The position numbers and the translations under genes were made by a program. From Streptomyces hyaluromycini (GTDB lineage Bacteria; Actinomycetota; Actinomycetes; Streptomycetales; Streptomycetaceae): a stretch of DNA of 64,000 bases. The notes beneath the pieces are model-generated. The model was not told the DNA's origin, did no database searches, and saw only the letters and a program-made list of their open reading frames with translations. Position 1 is the stretch's first letter; the number at the start of each line of letters is the position of its first letter. Below are positions 16,013 to 24,635 of this stretch, piece after piece. The DNA lies in contig NZ_BCFL01000032.1 in the NCBI RefSeq assembly GCF_002217755.1, positions 124,001-188,000 of the forward strand, written 5' to 3'.

Positions 16013-17623
16013 ATGAGAAAACGGATCGTCATGTCCATGCTCGCCGGAGCGACCCTCCTGGCGAGCGCGCTCCTCGGTACGGGTGCTCCCGCCGCCCGTG
16101 CCGCCGACGTCCCGGCCGAGTTCGGCACCGACTGGCACGACCCGGTCACCGCGGCCCCGCCGGTGTCCGTGCCCAAGGGCGCCAGATCCTGCCAAGTCAC
16201 CCTGGCAGAGGCCCAGTTCCGCGACTTCACCCCGTACCGGGGAACGTACACGCCCCCGCAGGGCTGCGGCGACCGCTGGAGCAAGGTCGTCCTGCGGCTG
16301 GACGGCAAGGTGAAGGGCCGTCAGTACGACCGACTGGGCTATCTGCACGTCGGCGGCGTCGAGGTGCTGCGCACCTCCACCCCCGAGCCCTCGCCGGACG
16401 GCATCGAGTGGCACGTGGAGAAGGACGTCACCCGCTACAGCGACACCTTCCGTTCCACGCAGGACGTCGAGATGCTCATCGGCAACGTTGTCGACGACAC
16501 CTACACCGGCGTCATCGACGTCAAGGCCACCCTCACCTTCTACGCGGGACGCCCCGAGGCCTCGGTCCCCGACAAGGTGCTCACCCTGGCCGGCGACGGC
16601 ACCACCCTCACCACCCCGCGCAACAGCGAACGCATCGTCGCCGAGGTGTACGCCACCGGATCCGGCGGCGGCTGCGAGGAGTTCTGGTACCTGACCGTGG
16701 CCGACCCGGCGTCGTACTCCTGCAAGGCGGACAAGGGGCCCTACCGGGAGGTGCAGATCAAGGTCGACGGCCAACTGGCCGGAATCGCCGCGCCGTTCCC
16801 GAACGTGTGGACCGGCGGCTGGTCCAACCCGTTCCTCTGGTACGTCGTTCCGGGCCCGCGCGCCTTCGACGTCAAGCCGATCGAATACGACCTGACGCCG
16901 TTCACCGGGCTCCTGAACGACGGCCGCCCGCACAGCGTCGAGGTCTCGGTCGCCGGCGTGCCCGCGGGGCAGTCCGGCTGGAGCGCCCCCGTGAACGTCC
17001 TGGTGTGGCAGGACGCCCACCGGGCCCACGTGACGGGGAAGGTCACCGAGGTCAAGGCGTCCGAACCGGCCAACTCCTCCGTCTACACTCCCGGTTCCGG
17101 CGAGTACCGGGTCGACACCGACGCCGGGCACCGGCTCACCGTCGCCGGATACGTCGACACCTCGCACGGCCGGGTGACCACCACCGTCAGCCGCACGCTG
17201 GCCAACACCTCCGTGCACCGCTGGAACGACGGCGAGACGACGGACGCGCTCGACGCCACCTGGACGGACGACCAGAGCGTCACCGTCGGGGCGGGCGGGG
17301 CGCCCCGGACTACCCGCACCGACCGCACGTACACCATGAGCGGTGCCATCACCGTCGGCACGGACGACCGGCTGCGTACCGTCCTCACGCTCGGGGACCG
17401 GGCGGCGGTGACCGAGGCGCGAGGCGGCCGGCGCACCGGCTGGTCACGGCTCGACGACACCTACAGCGGCGACGCGACGTACACCCTGAACGTGCCGCGC
17501 GACCAGCGGCACGCGGTCGGCACGTCGAGCGAGCGCTACCGGCTGTACGGCTCGGACGGCTGCTACGACCGCTCGCTGGCCACCGAACAGGGGGTGCTGA
17601 CGGTGGATCGCAGCGGCTGCTGA
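16013..17623 (+). CDS. Secreted PNGase A-like protein (peptide-N4-asparagine amidase A family)
   Basis: 536 residues. A clear signal peptide (residues 1-30, ending APAARA) precedes a mature protein with paired beta-sandwich features of the PNGase A family. Typical patches are LAEAQFRDFTPYRGTYTPP, the stretch ending WSKVVLRLDGKVKGRQYDR, then LGYLHVGGVEVLRTSTPEP, and YTGVIDVKATLTFYAG. Plant and fungal PNGase A releases N-glycans from glycopeptides. A bacterial homologue would be expected to deglycosylate environmental glycoproteins; activity here is inferred. No strong ribosome site precedes the ATG at 16013; 16031 is an alternative. Confidence 0.75.
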   Translation: MRKRIVMSMLAGATLLASALLGTGAPAARAADVPAEFGTDWHDPVTAAPPVSVPKGARSCQVTLAEAQFRDFTPYRGTYTPPQGCGDRWSKVVLRLDGKVKGRQYDRLGYLHVGGVEVLRTSTPEPSPDGIEWHVEKDVTRYSDTFRSTQDVEMLIGNVVDDTYTGVIDVKATLTFYAGRPEASVPDKVLTLAGDGTTLTTPRNSERIVAEVYATGSGGGCEEFWYLTVADPASYSCKADKGPYREVQIKVDGQLAGIAAPFPNVWTGGWSNPFLWYVVPGPRAFDVKPIEYDLTPFTGLLNDGRPHSVEVSVAGVPAGQSGWSAPVNVLVWQDAHRAHVTGKVTEVKASEPANSSVYTPGSGEYRVDTDAGHRLTVAGYVDTSHGRVTTTVSRTLANTSVHRWNDGETTDALDATWTDDQSVTVGAGGAPRTTRTDRTYTMSGAITVGTDDRLRTVLTLGDRAAVTEARGGRRTGWSRLDDTYSGDATYTLNVPRDQRHAVGTSSERYRLYGSDGCYDRSLATEQGVLTVDRSGC

Positions 17624-17804
17624 GCGGCGGCCGCTGAGCCGAGTTGTGTGCGATGCGTCACTCGGTCCGTGATTTACACGGCCGTGACACGGCGGTCTCG
17701 GACGGGATCAAGAACACCTCCAGAGTGAACGGCACGGAAGCAGCTTTCCGTATCGCAGAAGTCCCGCTCGGCTTCCGCGAGTCGAACCCCCACTAGGAGT
17801 GCCC

Positions 17805-19163
17805 GTGCCGCCGTCCGTCCCGTCCCTGCCGCGACGCGTCGCACGCATACTGCGTACCTCTCTCTTCGCGCAGGTCGCCTGCGCGCTCGTGCTCGGAATC
17901 GTCGTCGGGCGGCTGTGGCCCGGCTTCGCCTCGGACCTCCAGCCGCTCGGCGACGGTTTCACCCGGCTCATCAAGACGATCATCTCCCCGCTCGTCTTCT
18001 GCGTGGTCGTCGTCGGCATCGCCAAGGCCGGTGACCTCAAGGCCTTCGGGCGGATCGGGCTCAAGGCGCTGATCTGGTTCGAGGTGGCGAGCACGCTCGC
18101 GCTGGTCATCGGACTCGTCGCCGCCAACGTGGTCCAGCCCGGTTCCGGGATGCACGTCGATCCGGCCACGCTGAGCGCCAAGGCGGTCGACGCGAAGACG
18201 GGCGGCGGCTCGCTGCCCTCGACGACCGAGTTCGTGCTCAACGCCCTGCCCACCAGTTTCATCGGCGCCTTCGCCGAGAACTCCCTGCTCCAGGTGCTCG
18301 TCCTGGCTTGCCTGGTGGGCGCGGCCCTGCTCCACCTCGGCCACACCAAGGTGCCGCAGGTGCTGCCGGCCATCGAGCAGGCCCAGGAGATCATCTTCGC
18401 GATTGTCGGCTTCGTGATGCGCCTCGCCCCGATCGCCGTCTTCGGCGCGATGGCCGTCCTGATCGGCCAGTACGGACTCGGTGTCATCGAGACCTACGCC
18501 AAGCTGATCGTCCTGTGCTACGCGGCCGCCGCGCTCTTCATCGCCCTGCTGGCGGTCGCCCTGAAGGCGGTCACCGGGCTCAGCCTCTGGAAGTTCGTCC
18601 GCTACATCCGCGAGGAGCTGCTGCTCGCCCTGGGCACCGCCTCCACGGAGTCCGTGCTGCCGCGCGTCATGCAGAAGCTGCGCAAGGCGGGCGCCCGGGA
18701 CGACGCGGTCGGCCTGGTGCTGCCCACCGGCTACTCCTTCAACCTCGACGGCGCCTCGCTCTACCTCTCCATCGGCACCCTGTTCATCGCCCAGGCCGTG
18801 GGCGTCGACCTGAGCCTCGGTCAGCAGATCACCGTCGTCCTGGTGCTGATGCTCACCAGCAAGGGCATGGCCGGCATCCCCGGTTCGGCGTTCCTCGCGC
18901 TGTCCGCCACCGCCTCCTCGCTCGGCGCCATCCCGGCCGGCGCCGTCGCCCTGCTGCTCGGCGTCGACCGCATCATGGACTCGATGCGCGTCGTCACCAA
19001 CCTGCTCGGCAACTGCGTCGCCGTCTTCGCGGTCTCCCGCTGGGAGGGCGCGCTGGACGTGGAGCGGGCCCAGCAGGTGCTGGGCGGTGCGGCCCGGGCG
19101 GTGCAGTCGGTGCAGGAGGAGGTCGCGGAGGAGCCGGCCAAGGAGCCGGTGCCCGAAAGCTGA
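17805..19163 (+). CDS. dctA: C4-dicarboxylate/proton symporter (DAACS family)
   Basis: 452 residues with eight or more hydrophobic segments. The diagnostic transport core is TGYSFNLDGASLYLSIGTLF, then KGMAGIPGSAFLALSATASS and GVDRIMDSMRVVTNLLGN, as in DctA/GltP carriers that take up succinate, fumarate and malate with protons or sodium. Two GTG codons compete: 17799 is embedded in the AGGAG ribosome site, while 17805 sits 5 nt after it, so I prefer 17805. The C-terminal tail (after about residue 420) is Glu/Ala/Val-rich and cytoplasmic. A strong terminator follows immediately. Confidence 0.93.
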   Translation: MPPSVPSLPRRVARILRTSLFAQVACALVLGIVVGRLWPGFASDLQPLGDGFTRLIKTIISPLVFCVVVVGIAKAGDLKAFGRIGLKALIWFEVASTLALVIGLVAANVVQPGSGMHVDPATLSAKAVDAKTGGGSLPSTTEFVLNALPTSFIGAFAENSLLQVLVLACLVGAALLHLGHTKVPQVLPAIEQAQEIIFAIVGFVMRLAPIAVFGAMAVLIGQYGLGVIETYAKLIVLCYAAAALFIALLAVALKAVTGLSLWKFVRYIREELLLALGTASTESVLPRVMQKLRKAGARDDAVGLVLPTGYSFNLDGASLYLSIGTLFIAQAVGVDLSLGQQITVVLVLMLTSKGMAGIPGSAFLALSATASSLGAIPAGAVALLLGVDRIMDSMRVVTNLLGNCVAVFAVSRWEGALDVERAQQVLGGAARAVQSVQEEVAEEPAKEPVPES

Positions 19164-19180
19164 CGCCGACCGCGAGGCGA

Positions 19181-19216
19181 GAAGCGGCTCCCCCTTGCAG
19201 CAGGGGGAGCCGCTTC
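19181..19216. terminator. Bidirectional terminator between dctA and marR-type gene
   Basis: GAAGCGGCTCCCCCT (19181-19195) pairs perfectly over 15 bp with AGGGGGAGCCGCTTC (19202-19216), loop TGCAGC. It sits between two convergent stop codons and can serve both genes. It is the strongest hairpin in the window. Confidence 0.9.
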
Positions 19217-19224
19217 GGCATGGC

Positions 19225-19677
19225 TCAGCAGTGCTTCGCCGCCACCGGCCCGTCGACCAGGGTGTCCAGCAGCCCGCCCAGCACCACCCGCTGCTCCTCC
19301 GAGAGCGGGGCCAGGATCTCCTCGACCGCCGCCCGCCGCGCCGCCCGCAGTTCGCGCAGGGTCTCGTACCCCTCGTCCGTGATCTCGATCCGGGTCACCC
19401 GGCGATTCGTCGGATCCGGCACCCGGCACACCTTGCCGCTCGCCTCCAGGCCGTCGACCAGCGTCGTCACCGCGCGCGGCACCACCTCTAGGCGTGCGGC
19501 GAGGTCGGCCATGCGCGGGGGTGCGTCGTAGTGCGCGAGGGTGCGCAGCAGCCGAGACTGGGCAGGGGTGACGCCCAGATCGCGCGCCTCCAGATGGCGC
19601 TTCTGGATACGCCACACCCGGCGCGTGAGGCGTAGCAACTGCTCGGCGAGCGGGCCGTCGGGGTCGGGGGTGCTCAT
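19225..19677 (-). CDS. MarR-family transcriptional regulator
   Basis: 150 residues with the MarR winged-helix fold: LGVTPAQSRLLRTLAHYDAP, then PRMADLAARLEVVPRAVTTLVDGLE (recognition helix) and the wing VCRVPDPTNRRVTRIEITDEG. MarR proteins are dimers that release DNA on binding small ligands. It is divergent from an ABC exporter gene 94 bp away, so it most likely represses that exporter and itself. The intergenic space contains a GAACA-N12-TGTTC inverted repeat. Confidence 0.92.
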   Translation of the reverse strand: MSTPDPDGPLAEQLLRLTRRVWRIQKRHLEARDLGVTPAQSRLLRTLAHYDAPPRMADLAARLEVVPRAVTTLVDGLEASGKVCRVPDPTNRRVTRIEITDEGYETLRELRAARRAAVEEILAPLSEEQRVVLGGLLDTLVDGPVAAKHC

Positions 19678-19681
19678 ACGG

Positions 19682-19703
19682 GAACAATATCAGGACTATG
19701 TTC
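19682..19703. promoter_or_regulatory. Candidate operator for the MarR-type regulator
   Basis: GAACA (19682-19686) and TGTTC (19699-19703) form 5-bp inverted arms in the A+T-rich gap between the MarR gene and the divergent exporter. The location suits autoregulation, but the arms are short, so this is tentative. Confidence 0.35.
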
Positions 19704-19771
19704 ATTGTGAGTATAGGTAACAGTGAGCTATGCTCCGTGAGTCCGTACACACCACACCCTCCGTAGGAGCC

Positions 19772-21700
19772 ATGCCCCGAGACGAGATCAACTGGACCCC
19801 TGACGGCACCTCGGCCGGTCAACCCCGCCAGGTGCGCCGCATCCTCAAGCTCTTCCGTCCCTACCGCGGCCGGCTCGCGATCGTCGGCCTGCTGGTCGGC
19901 GCCGCCTCGCTGGTCTCGGTCGCCACCCCGTTCCTGCTCAAGGCGACCCTCGACACCGCGATCCCGCAGGGCCGCACCGGACTGCTCAGCCTGCTCGCGC
20001 TGGGCATGATCGCCAGTGCCGTCCTCACCAGCGTCTTCGGCGTCCTGCAGACGCTGATATCCACCACCGTCGGCCAGCGCGTCATGCACGACCTGCGCAC
20101 CGCCGTCTACGGCCGGCTGCAGCGCATGTCGCTCGCCTTCTTCACCCGCACCCGCACCGGCGAGGTGCAGTCCCGCATCGCCAACGACATCGGCGGCATG
20201 CAGGCCACCGTCACCTCGACGGCCACCTCCCTGGTCTCCAACCTGACCGGCGTCGTCGCCACGATCGTCGCGATGATCGCCCTCGACTGGCGGCTCACCA
20301 TCGTCTCGATGGTCCTCCTTCCGCTCTTCGTGTGGATCAGCCGCCGGGTCGGCAACGAGCGCAAGAAGATCACCACGCAGCGCCAGAAGCAGATGGCCGC
20401 GATGGCCGCCACGGTCACCGAGTCGCTCTCGGTCAGCGGCATCCTGCTCGGCCGCACCATGGGCCGCGCCGACTCGCTGACCGCCTCCTTCGCGGAGGAG
20501 TCCGAGCAGCTGGTCGACCTGGAAGTGCGGTCGAACATGGCCGGCCGCTGGCGGATGGCCGTGATCACGATCGTGATGGCCGCGATGCCCGCCGTCATCT
20601 ACTGGACCGCCGGCATGGCCCTCCAGGCGGGCGGCCCGCAGATCTCGCTGGGCACCATCGTCGCCTTCGTCTCCCTCCAGCAGGGCCTGTTCCGCCCGGC
20701 CGTGAGCCTGCTGGCGACCGGCGTCCAGATCCAGACCTCGCTCGCTCTCTTCCAGCGCATCTTCGAGTACCTCGACCTGCCCATCGACATCACCGAGCGG
20801 GACGAGCCGGTCCACCTCGACCGGGTGAAGGGCGAGGTCCGCTTCGAGGGCGTCGAGTTCCGGTACGACAGGCACAACGACAAGGTGGGCCCCGTCCTCG
20901 ACGGCATCGACATCACCGTCCCGGCCGGCACCGGCCTGGCCGTCGTCGGCCCGACCGGCGCCGGCAAGTCCACGCTCGGCTACCTGGTTCCCCGGCTCTA
21001 CGACGTCACCGGCGGCCGGGTCACCCTGGACGGCGTCGACGTCCGTGACCTCGACTTCGACACCCTCGCCCGCGCGGTGGGCGTCGTCTCCCAGGAGACG
21101 TACCTCTTCCACGCCTCGGTCGCCGACAACCTGCGTTTCGCCAAGCCGGACGCCACCGACGAGGAGCTGCACGCGGCCGCCCGCGCGGCCCAGATCCACG
21201 ACCACATCGCCTCGCTGCCCGACGGCTACGACACCGTCGTCGGCGAACGCGGACACCGCTTCTCGGGCGGTGAGAAGCAGCGGCTGGCCATCGCGCGCAC
21301 CATCCTGCGCGACCCGCCGGTCCTCATCCTCGACGAGGCGACCAGTGCCCTGGACACCCGCACCGAACACGCGGTCCAGGACGCGATCGACGCCCTGTCG
21401 GCCAACCGGACGACCGTCACCATCGCCCACCGGCTCTCCACGATCCAGGGCGCCGACCAGATCGTCGTCCTCGACTCCGGACACGTGGCCGAACGGGGCA
21501 CGCACGAGGAACTGCTGGAGCTCGACGGCCGGTACGCGGCACTGGTGCGCCGGGACGCCCGGCTGGAGACGGCGGTCGAGCCGGCAGTGGAGCCGGCCGG
21601 TTCCGGCGGCGACGAGGCGACCCAGTGGGAGACGGCCCTGCGGCCGGTGCGCAGGCGGGGCGACCGGGGACGCAGGCACGCGACACCGCCGACGAACTGA
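19772..21700 (+). CDS. Homodimer-type ABC multidrug exporter
   Basis: 642 residues. A six-helix exporter domain (about 25-320) is followed by a nucleotide-binding domain with intact Walker A (GPTGAGKST), signature (FSGGEKQRLAIART), Walker B (LILDEATSALD) and H-loop (IAHRLSTIQGAD). With all motifs canonical, it can work as a homodimer, unlike the pair at 7511-11142. The start at 19772 follows AGGAG closely; an in-frame ATG at 19730 is possible. The divergent MarR gene suggests ligand-induced expression in response to a toxic substrate. The tail (after residue 600) is Gly/Arg-rich and probably disordered. Confidence 0.92.
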   Translation: MPRDEINWTPDGTSAGQPRQVRRILKLFRPYRGRLAIVGLLVGAASLVSVATPFLLKATLDTAIPQGRTGLLSLLALGMIASAVLTSVFGVLQTLISTTVGQRVMHDLRTAVYGRLQRMSLAFFTRTRTGEVQSRIANDIGGMQATVTSTATSLVSNLTGVVATIVAMIALDWRLTIVSMVLLPLFVWISRRVGNERKKITTQRQKQMAAMAATVTESLSVSGILLGRTMGRADSLTASFAEESEQLVDLEVRSNMAGRWRMAVITIVMAAMPAVIYWTAGMALQAGGPQISLGTIVAFVSLQQGLFRPAVSLLATGVQIQTSLALFQRIFEYLDLPIDITERDEPVHLDRVKGEVRFEGVEFRYDRHNDKVGPVLDGIDITVPAGTGLAVVGPTGAGKSTLGYLVPRLYDVTGGRVTLDGVDVRDLDFDTLARAVGVVSQETYLFHASVADNLRFAKPDATDEELHAAARAAQIHDHIASLPDGYDTVVGERGHRFSGGEKQRLAIARTILRDPPVLILDEATSALDTRTEHAVQDAIDALSANRTTVTIAHRLSTIQGADQIVVLDSGHVAERGTHEELLELDGRYAALVRRDARLETAVEPAVEPAGSGGDEATQWETALRPVRRRGDRGRRHATPPTN

Positions 21701-22061
21701 GGCCGGCGGCTGAAGCCGACCGGCGGCGGCCGACCGGTGGCGGCCGACCGGTGGCGGCCGACCGGTGGCGGCCGACCGGTGGCGGCCGACCGACCGTGGC
21801 CGGCCCGACCGTGGCCGGCCAACCGAGGCCGGCCGGTGAGCTCGGCCTACCGCAGTCGGCCCACCGCAGCCGCTCCGCCCCGGCCCGCCGAGGCCGTCCT
21901 GCCCCGCCCCCACCGCAGCCGTTCCGCCCCGCCTCCGCTGCCCACCTCGGCCGTCTTACCGCAGTCGCTGCACCCCGTTCGACCCATCGAAGCCGACAAA
22001 TCGAGGGCGACAAGCTGAAGATATGTCGGGTTTGTGGAGTTATAAGGGCTAACGTGCCCGC
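21701..22061. other. Gene-free interval with G+C-rich tandem repeats
   Basis: No convincing gene in 361 bp. The left half is a tandem-repeat tract (separate entry), then Pro-codon-like CCGCAG/CCGCCCC repeats to about 21980. The last 80 bp become A+T-richer (AAGATATGTCGGG, then TTATAAGGGCTAACG) and probably hold the promoter of the MltG-like gene. Confidence 0.7.
21725..21794. repeat. 14-bp tandem repeat, about five copies, with degenerate continuation
   Basis: The unit GGCGGCCGACCGGT occurs four times perfectly (21725-21780) and a fifth time with a changed end (21781-21794). It is followed to about 21838 by related CCGTGGCCGGCC units of 14-15 bp. It begins 25 bp after the exporter stop codon. 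Spacer-free head-to-tail structure marks it as a minisatellite, not a CRISPR. Confidence 0.9.
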
Positions 22062-22985
22062 ATGCAGATGAACACTCCGCCAGGGGACCCGGGCCGACGG
22101 ACGGCCGTGAGCCGAGGCGCCGCGAGCCGCGGAACGACGACGCGAAGGAAGTCGATCCGGCTGACCCGCCGCGGCAGGATCGTCCTCGGCGTGACCGGCG
22201 CCGTCGTCGCCGGTGCCGCGGTGGCGGTGCCCCTGCTGTCCCTGGCCGGCCGCGCGGCCGCGTCCACCACCCTGGTCATCCCGGAGGGCTGGCGGGCGTC
22301 CCAGATCTATGACGCCGTCGACAAGGCCCTCGCCCTCCCCGCGGGCAGTACCAGGAGTTCCGTCGGCACCGCGGACCTGAAGCTTCCCGGCGACGCCGGG
22401 GGCAACCCGGAGGGCTATCTCTTCCCGGCCACCTATCCCCTGGAGAAGGACGCGACCCCGCAGTCGGTGCTGCGGTTCATGGTCGACACCGCCAACAAGA
22501 GGTTCGGCGGGGCACCCGTCGCGGCCGGCGCCCAGCGCGACGCGATGAACGGCTACCAGGCGGTCACCATCGCCAGCATCGTCCAGGCCGAGGCCGCCGG
22601 CAGGGCCGACATGGGCAAGGTGGCGCGCGTCGTCCTCAACCGGCTGCAGCGCGGCATGCCGCTCCAGATGGACTCCACCCTCAACTACGCCCTCAACCGC
22701 AGCACCCTCAACACCACGCTGAGCGACACCCGCATCGAGAACCCGTACAACTCCTACCAGCGCATGGGACTGCCGCCCTCGCCGATCGACAACCCGGGCG
22801 TGGACGCGATGCATGCCGCGCTGAACCCGACACCGGGCAACTGGCTGTACTTCGTCACGGTCAAGCCGGGGGACACGCGGTTCACCGCCGACTACGCCGA
22901 ACACCAGCGCAACGTCGCCGACTTCAACGCCGCACAGAGCAGCAAGGCCCAGCGGTCGCCGCAGGTCTCGCGGCCGCCGCGCTGA
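22062..22985 (+). CDS. MltG-like endolytic transglycosylase
   Basis: 307 residues. A Arg-rich cytoplasmic start and one membrane helix (VLGVTGAVVAGAAVAVPLLS) precede the YceG/MltG domain. Diagnostic patches are IASIVQAEAAG (with the catalytic Glu), NRLQRGMPLQMDSTLNY, and NPYNSYQRMGLPPSPIDNPG. MltG cuts nascent glycan strands and so sets their length. This copy is shorter than the usual MltG and lacks a LysM region, so it is probably a second paralogue. It is convergent with the monooxygenase gene, 12 bp away. Confidence 0.9.
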   Translation: MQMNTPPGDPGRRTAVSRGAASRGTTTRRKSIRLTRRGRIVLGVTGAVVAGAAVAVPLLSLAGRAAASTTLVIPEGWRASQIYDAVDKALALPAGSTRSSVGTADLKLPGDAGGNPEGYLFPATYPLEKDATPQSVLRFMVDTANKRFGGAPVAAGAQRDAMNGYQAVTIASIVQAEAAGRADMGKVARVVLNRLQRGMPLQMDSTLNYALNRSTLNTTLSDTRIENPYNSYQRMGLPPSPIDNPGVDAMHAALNPTPGNWLYFVTVKPGDTRFTADYAEHQRNVADFNAAQSSKAQRSPQVSRPPR

Positions 22986-22997
22986 GCCGCCGGTGCG

Positions 22998-24074
22998 TCA
23001 CGCGGCGACCGGTTCCCCGGCCAGCAGCCGCCTGATGTCCCGTACGGCCTCGCGCCCCGCGCGGTTGGCGCCGATGGTGCTGGCCGACGGGCCGTAGCCG
23101 ACGAGGTGGACGCGCGGATCGGCGACCGCGCGGGTCCCCTCGACCCTGATCCCGCCGCCCGGCTCGCGCAGCCGCAGCGGCACCAGGTGGTCCAGGGCGG
23201 CACGGAATCCGGTGGCCCAGAGGATGACATCGGCGTCGACGCGCCGCCCGTCGTTCCACTCCACCCCGTCGGGGGTGATCCGGTCGAATATCGGCCGCCG
23301 GTCCAGGACTCCGTCCTCCAGGCCCTGCCGGATCGCGTCGTTCAGGGGCAGCCCGGTGACCGAGACCACGCTCCGCGGCGGCAGCCCCTGCCGTACCCGC
23401 TCCTCCACCAGCGCCACCGCGGCCCGGCCCGCGCCCTCGTCGAAGGGGCCCTCGCGGAATACCGGCGGCCGCCGGGTGACCCAGGTGGTGGCGGCCGCGT
23501 ACGGGGCGAGCTCCAGCAGATGCTGGGTGCCGGAGGCCCCGCCGCCGACGACCACGACCCGCTTGCCGGCGAACTCCTCGGGCCCGGCGTACTGCGCGGT
23601 GTGCAACTGCCGCCCGCGGAAGGTCTCCTGGCCCGGGTAGCGCGGCCAGAACGGCCGGTCCCAGGTACCGGTGGCGTTGATCAGCGCCCGCGTCGACCAG
23701 TCGCCCTGGTCGGTCTCCACGAGCAGCCGCCCGCCCTCGCCCTCGCGCACCGCGCGGACGTCGACGGGCCGGTGCACCCGCAGGTCGAAGGTGCGCTCGT
23801 AGTCCGCGAAGTACTCGCCGATGACCTCGGCGGACGGCCGCGCCGGGTCGGCCCCGGTCAGCTCCATGCCCGGGAGCGCGTGCATCCCGTGCACCTTGCC
23901 GTACGTCAGGGACGGCCACCGGAACTGCCAGGCGCCGCCCGGCGCGGGGGAGTGGTCGAGCACCACGAAGTCGCGGTCCGGCTCGAAGCCGGTGCGCCGC
24001 AGATGATAGGCGCTGGACAGACCTGCCTGACCAGCGCCGATGACGACTACCTCGACCTCACGCGCATTGTTCAC
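22998..24074 (-). CDS. Flavin-containing monooxygenase-like NAD(P)/FAD oxidoreductase
   Basis: 358 residues. The FAD-binding Rossmann motif VVIGAGQAGLSSAYHLRRTG is at the N-terminus, and a second NADPH site, VVVVGGGASGTQHLLELAP, lies mid-protein. The ATG-type motif ALINATGTWDRPFWP and the late ILWATGFRAALDHL match the class B FMO/CzcO family, which oxygenates N, S or ketone substrates or supports metal resistance. The substrate is unknown. The GTG start at 24074 places the dinucleotide fold correctly at residue 8; longer frames upstream lack similarity. It is divergent from yjbQ. Confidence 0.9.
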   Translation of the reverse strand: MNNAREVEVVVIGAGQAGLSSAYHLRRTGFEPDRDFVVLDHSPAPGGAWQFRWPSLTYGKVHGMHALPGMELTGADPARPSAEVIGEYFADYERTFDLRVHRPVDVRAVREGEGGRLLVETDQGDWSTRALINATGTWDRPFWPRYPGQETFRGRQLHTAQYAGPEEFAGKRVVVVGGGASGTQHLLELAPYAAATTWVTRRPPVFREGPFDEGAGRAAVALVEERVRQGLPPRSVVSVTGLPLNDAIRQGLEDGVLDRRPIFDRITPDGVEWNDGRRVDADVILWATGFRAALDHLVPLRLREPGGGIRVEGTRAVADPRVHLVGYGPSASTIGANRAGREAVRDIRRLLAGEPVAA

Positions 24075-24159
24075 GCTTCTACCAACAGCGGGGACGGCCG
24101 TGGATCTTCCCGGCCCGGCCGCTCGCAGACCTGCCCGGCGCATGGGCCACGATGGAGGC

Positions 24160-24588
24160 ATGTCGGATGCCTTCACCACACGAGAACTCGATGTCGCCAC
24201 CGGGAGCCGGGAGCGGGTCGTCGACCTGACCGGCGACTGCGAGGCCTTCCTCCGCGAGGCCGCGGCCGGCCGCGACGGCCTGCTCAACATCTTCACGCCG
24301 CACGCGACGGCCGGCATCGCGGTCATCGAGACCGGCGCCGGCAGCGACGACGACCTGCTGGCCGCCCTGCACACTCTGCTTCCCGCCGACGACCGCTGGC
24401 AGCACCGGCACGGCAGCCCCGGCCACGGCCGCGACCACGTCCTCCCGGCGATCGTCCCCCCGCACGCCACCCTCCCGGTGATCAACGGCCGCTTGGCGCT
24501 GGGCACCTGGCAGTCGGTGTGCTTGGTCGATACAAACCGGGATAATCCGCAACGAAAGGTGCGCGTTACCTTTCTTGCGGGGGCGTGA
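24160..24588 (+). CDS. yjbQ: YjbQ/UPF0047 family protein (secondary thiamine-phosphate synthase enzyme)
   Basis: 142 residues with the family core LLNIFTPHATAGIAVIETGA, the metal-binding region WQHRHGSPGHGRDHVLPAI, and the end WQSVCLVDTNRDNPQRKVR. The family shows weak thiamine-phosphate synthase activity; its true role is unknown. GGAGG precedes the ATG by 6 nt. The codon usage is odd: up to about codon 122 the third positions are almost all G/C, but the last 19 codons include GAT, ACA, GAT, AAT, CAA, CGA, GTT, TTT and CTT. Exactly this segment is repeated at 32822-32881, which suggests the 3' end was replaced by an integrating element. Confidence 0.9.
   Translation: MSDAFTTRELDVATGSRERVVDLTGDCEAFLREAAAGRDGLLNIFTPHATAGIAVIETGAGSDDDLLAALHTLLPADDRWQHRHGSPGHGRDHVLPAIVPPHATLPVINGRLALGTWQSVCLVDTNRDNPQRKVRVTFLAGA
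24529..24588 (+). repeat. Left copy of island-flanking direct repeat (yjbQ 3' end)
   Basis: The final 20 codons of yjbQ (including TGA) match 32822-32881 at 46 of 60 positions. Identical blocks are GATACAA, GGGATAATCCGC and CGAAAGGTGCG. This is a candidate attL-type boundary of the 24589-32881 island. Confidence 0.75.
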
Positions 24589-24635
24589 CCTTGTCCCTGA
24601 TCGGCTCGCATCCGGCAAGCAGGAGCTGGCCGGTT

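Noticed and set aside
21725..21838. Repeat tract considered as a CRISPR array
   Set aside because: Units are 14 bp, head to tail, without spacers, and no cas genes are nearby.
18821..21913. A 1,030-codon minus-strand frame across the MarR and ABC genes
   Set aside because: Antisense to well-supported genes, low-complexity ends, and no family similarity.
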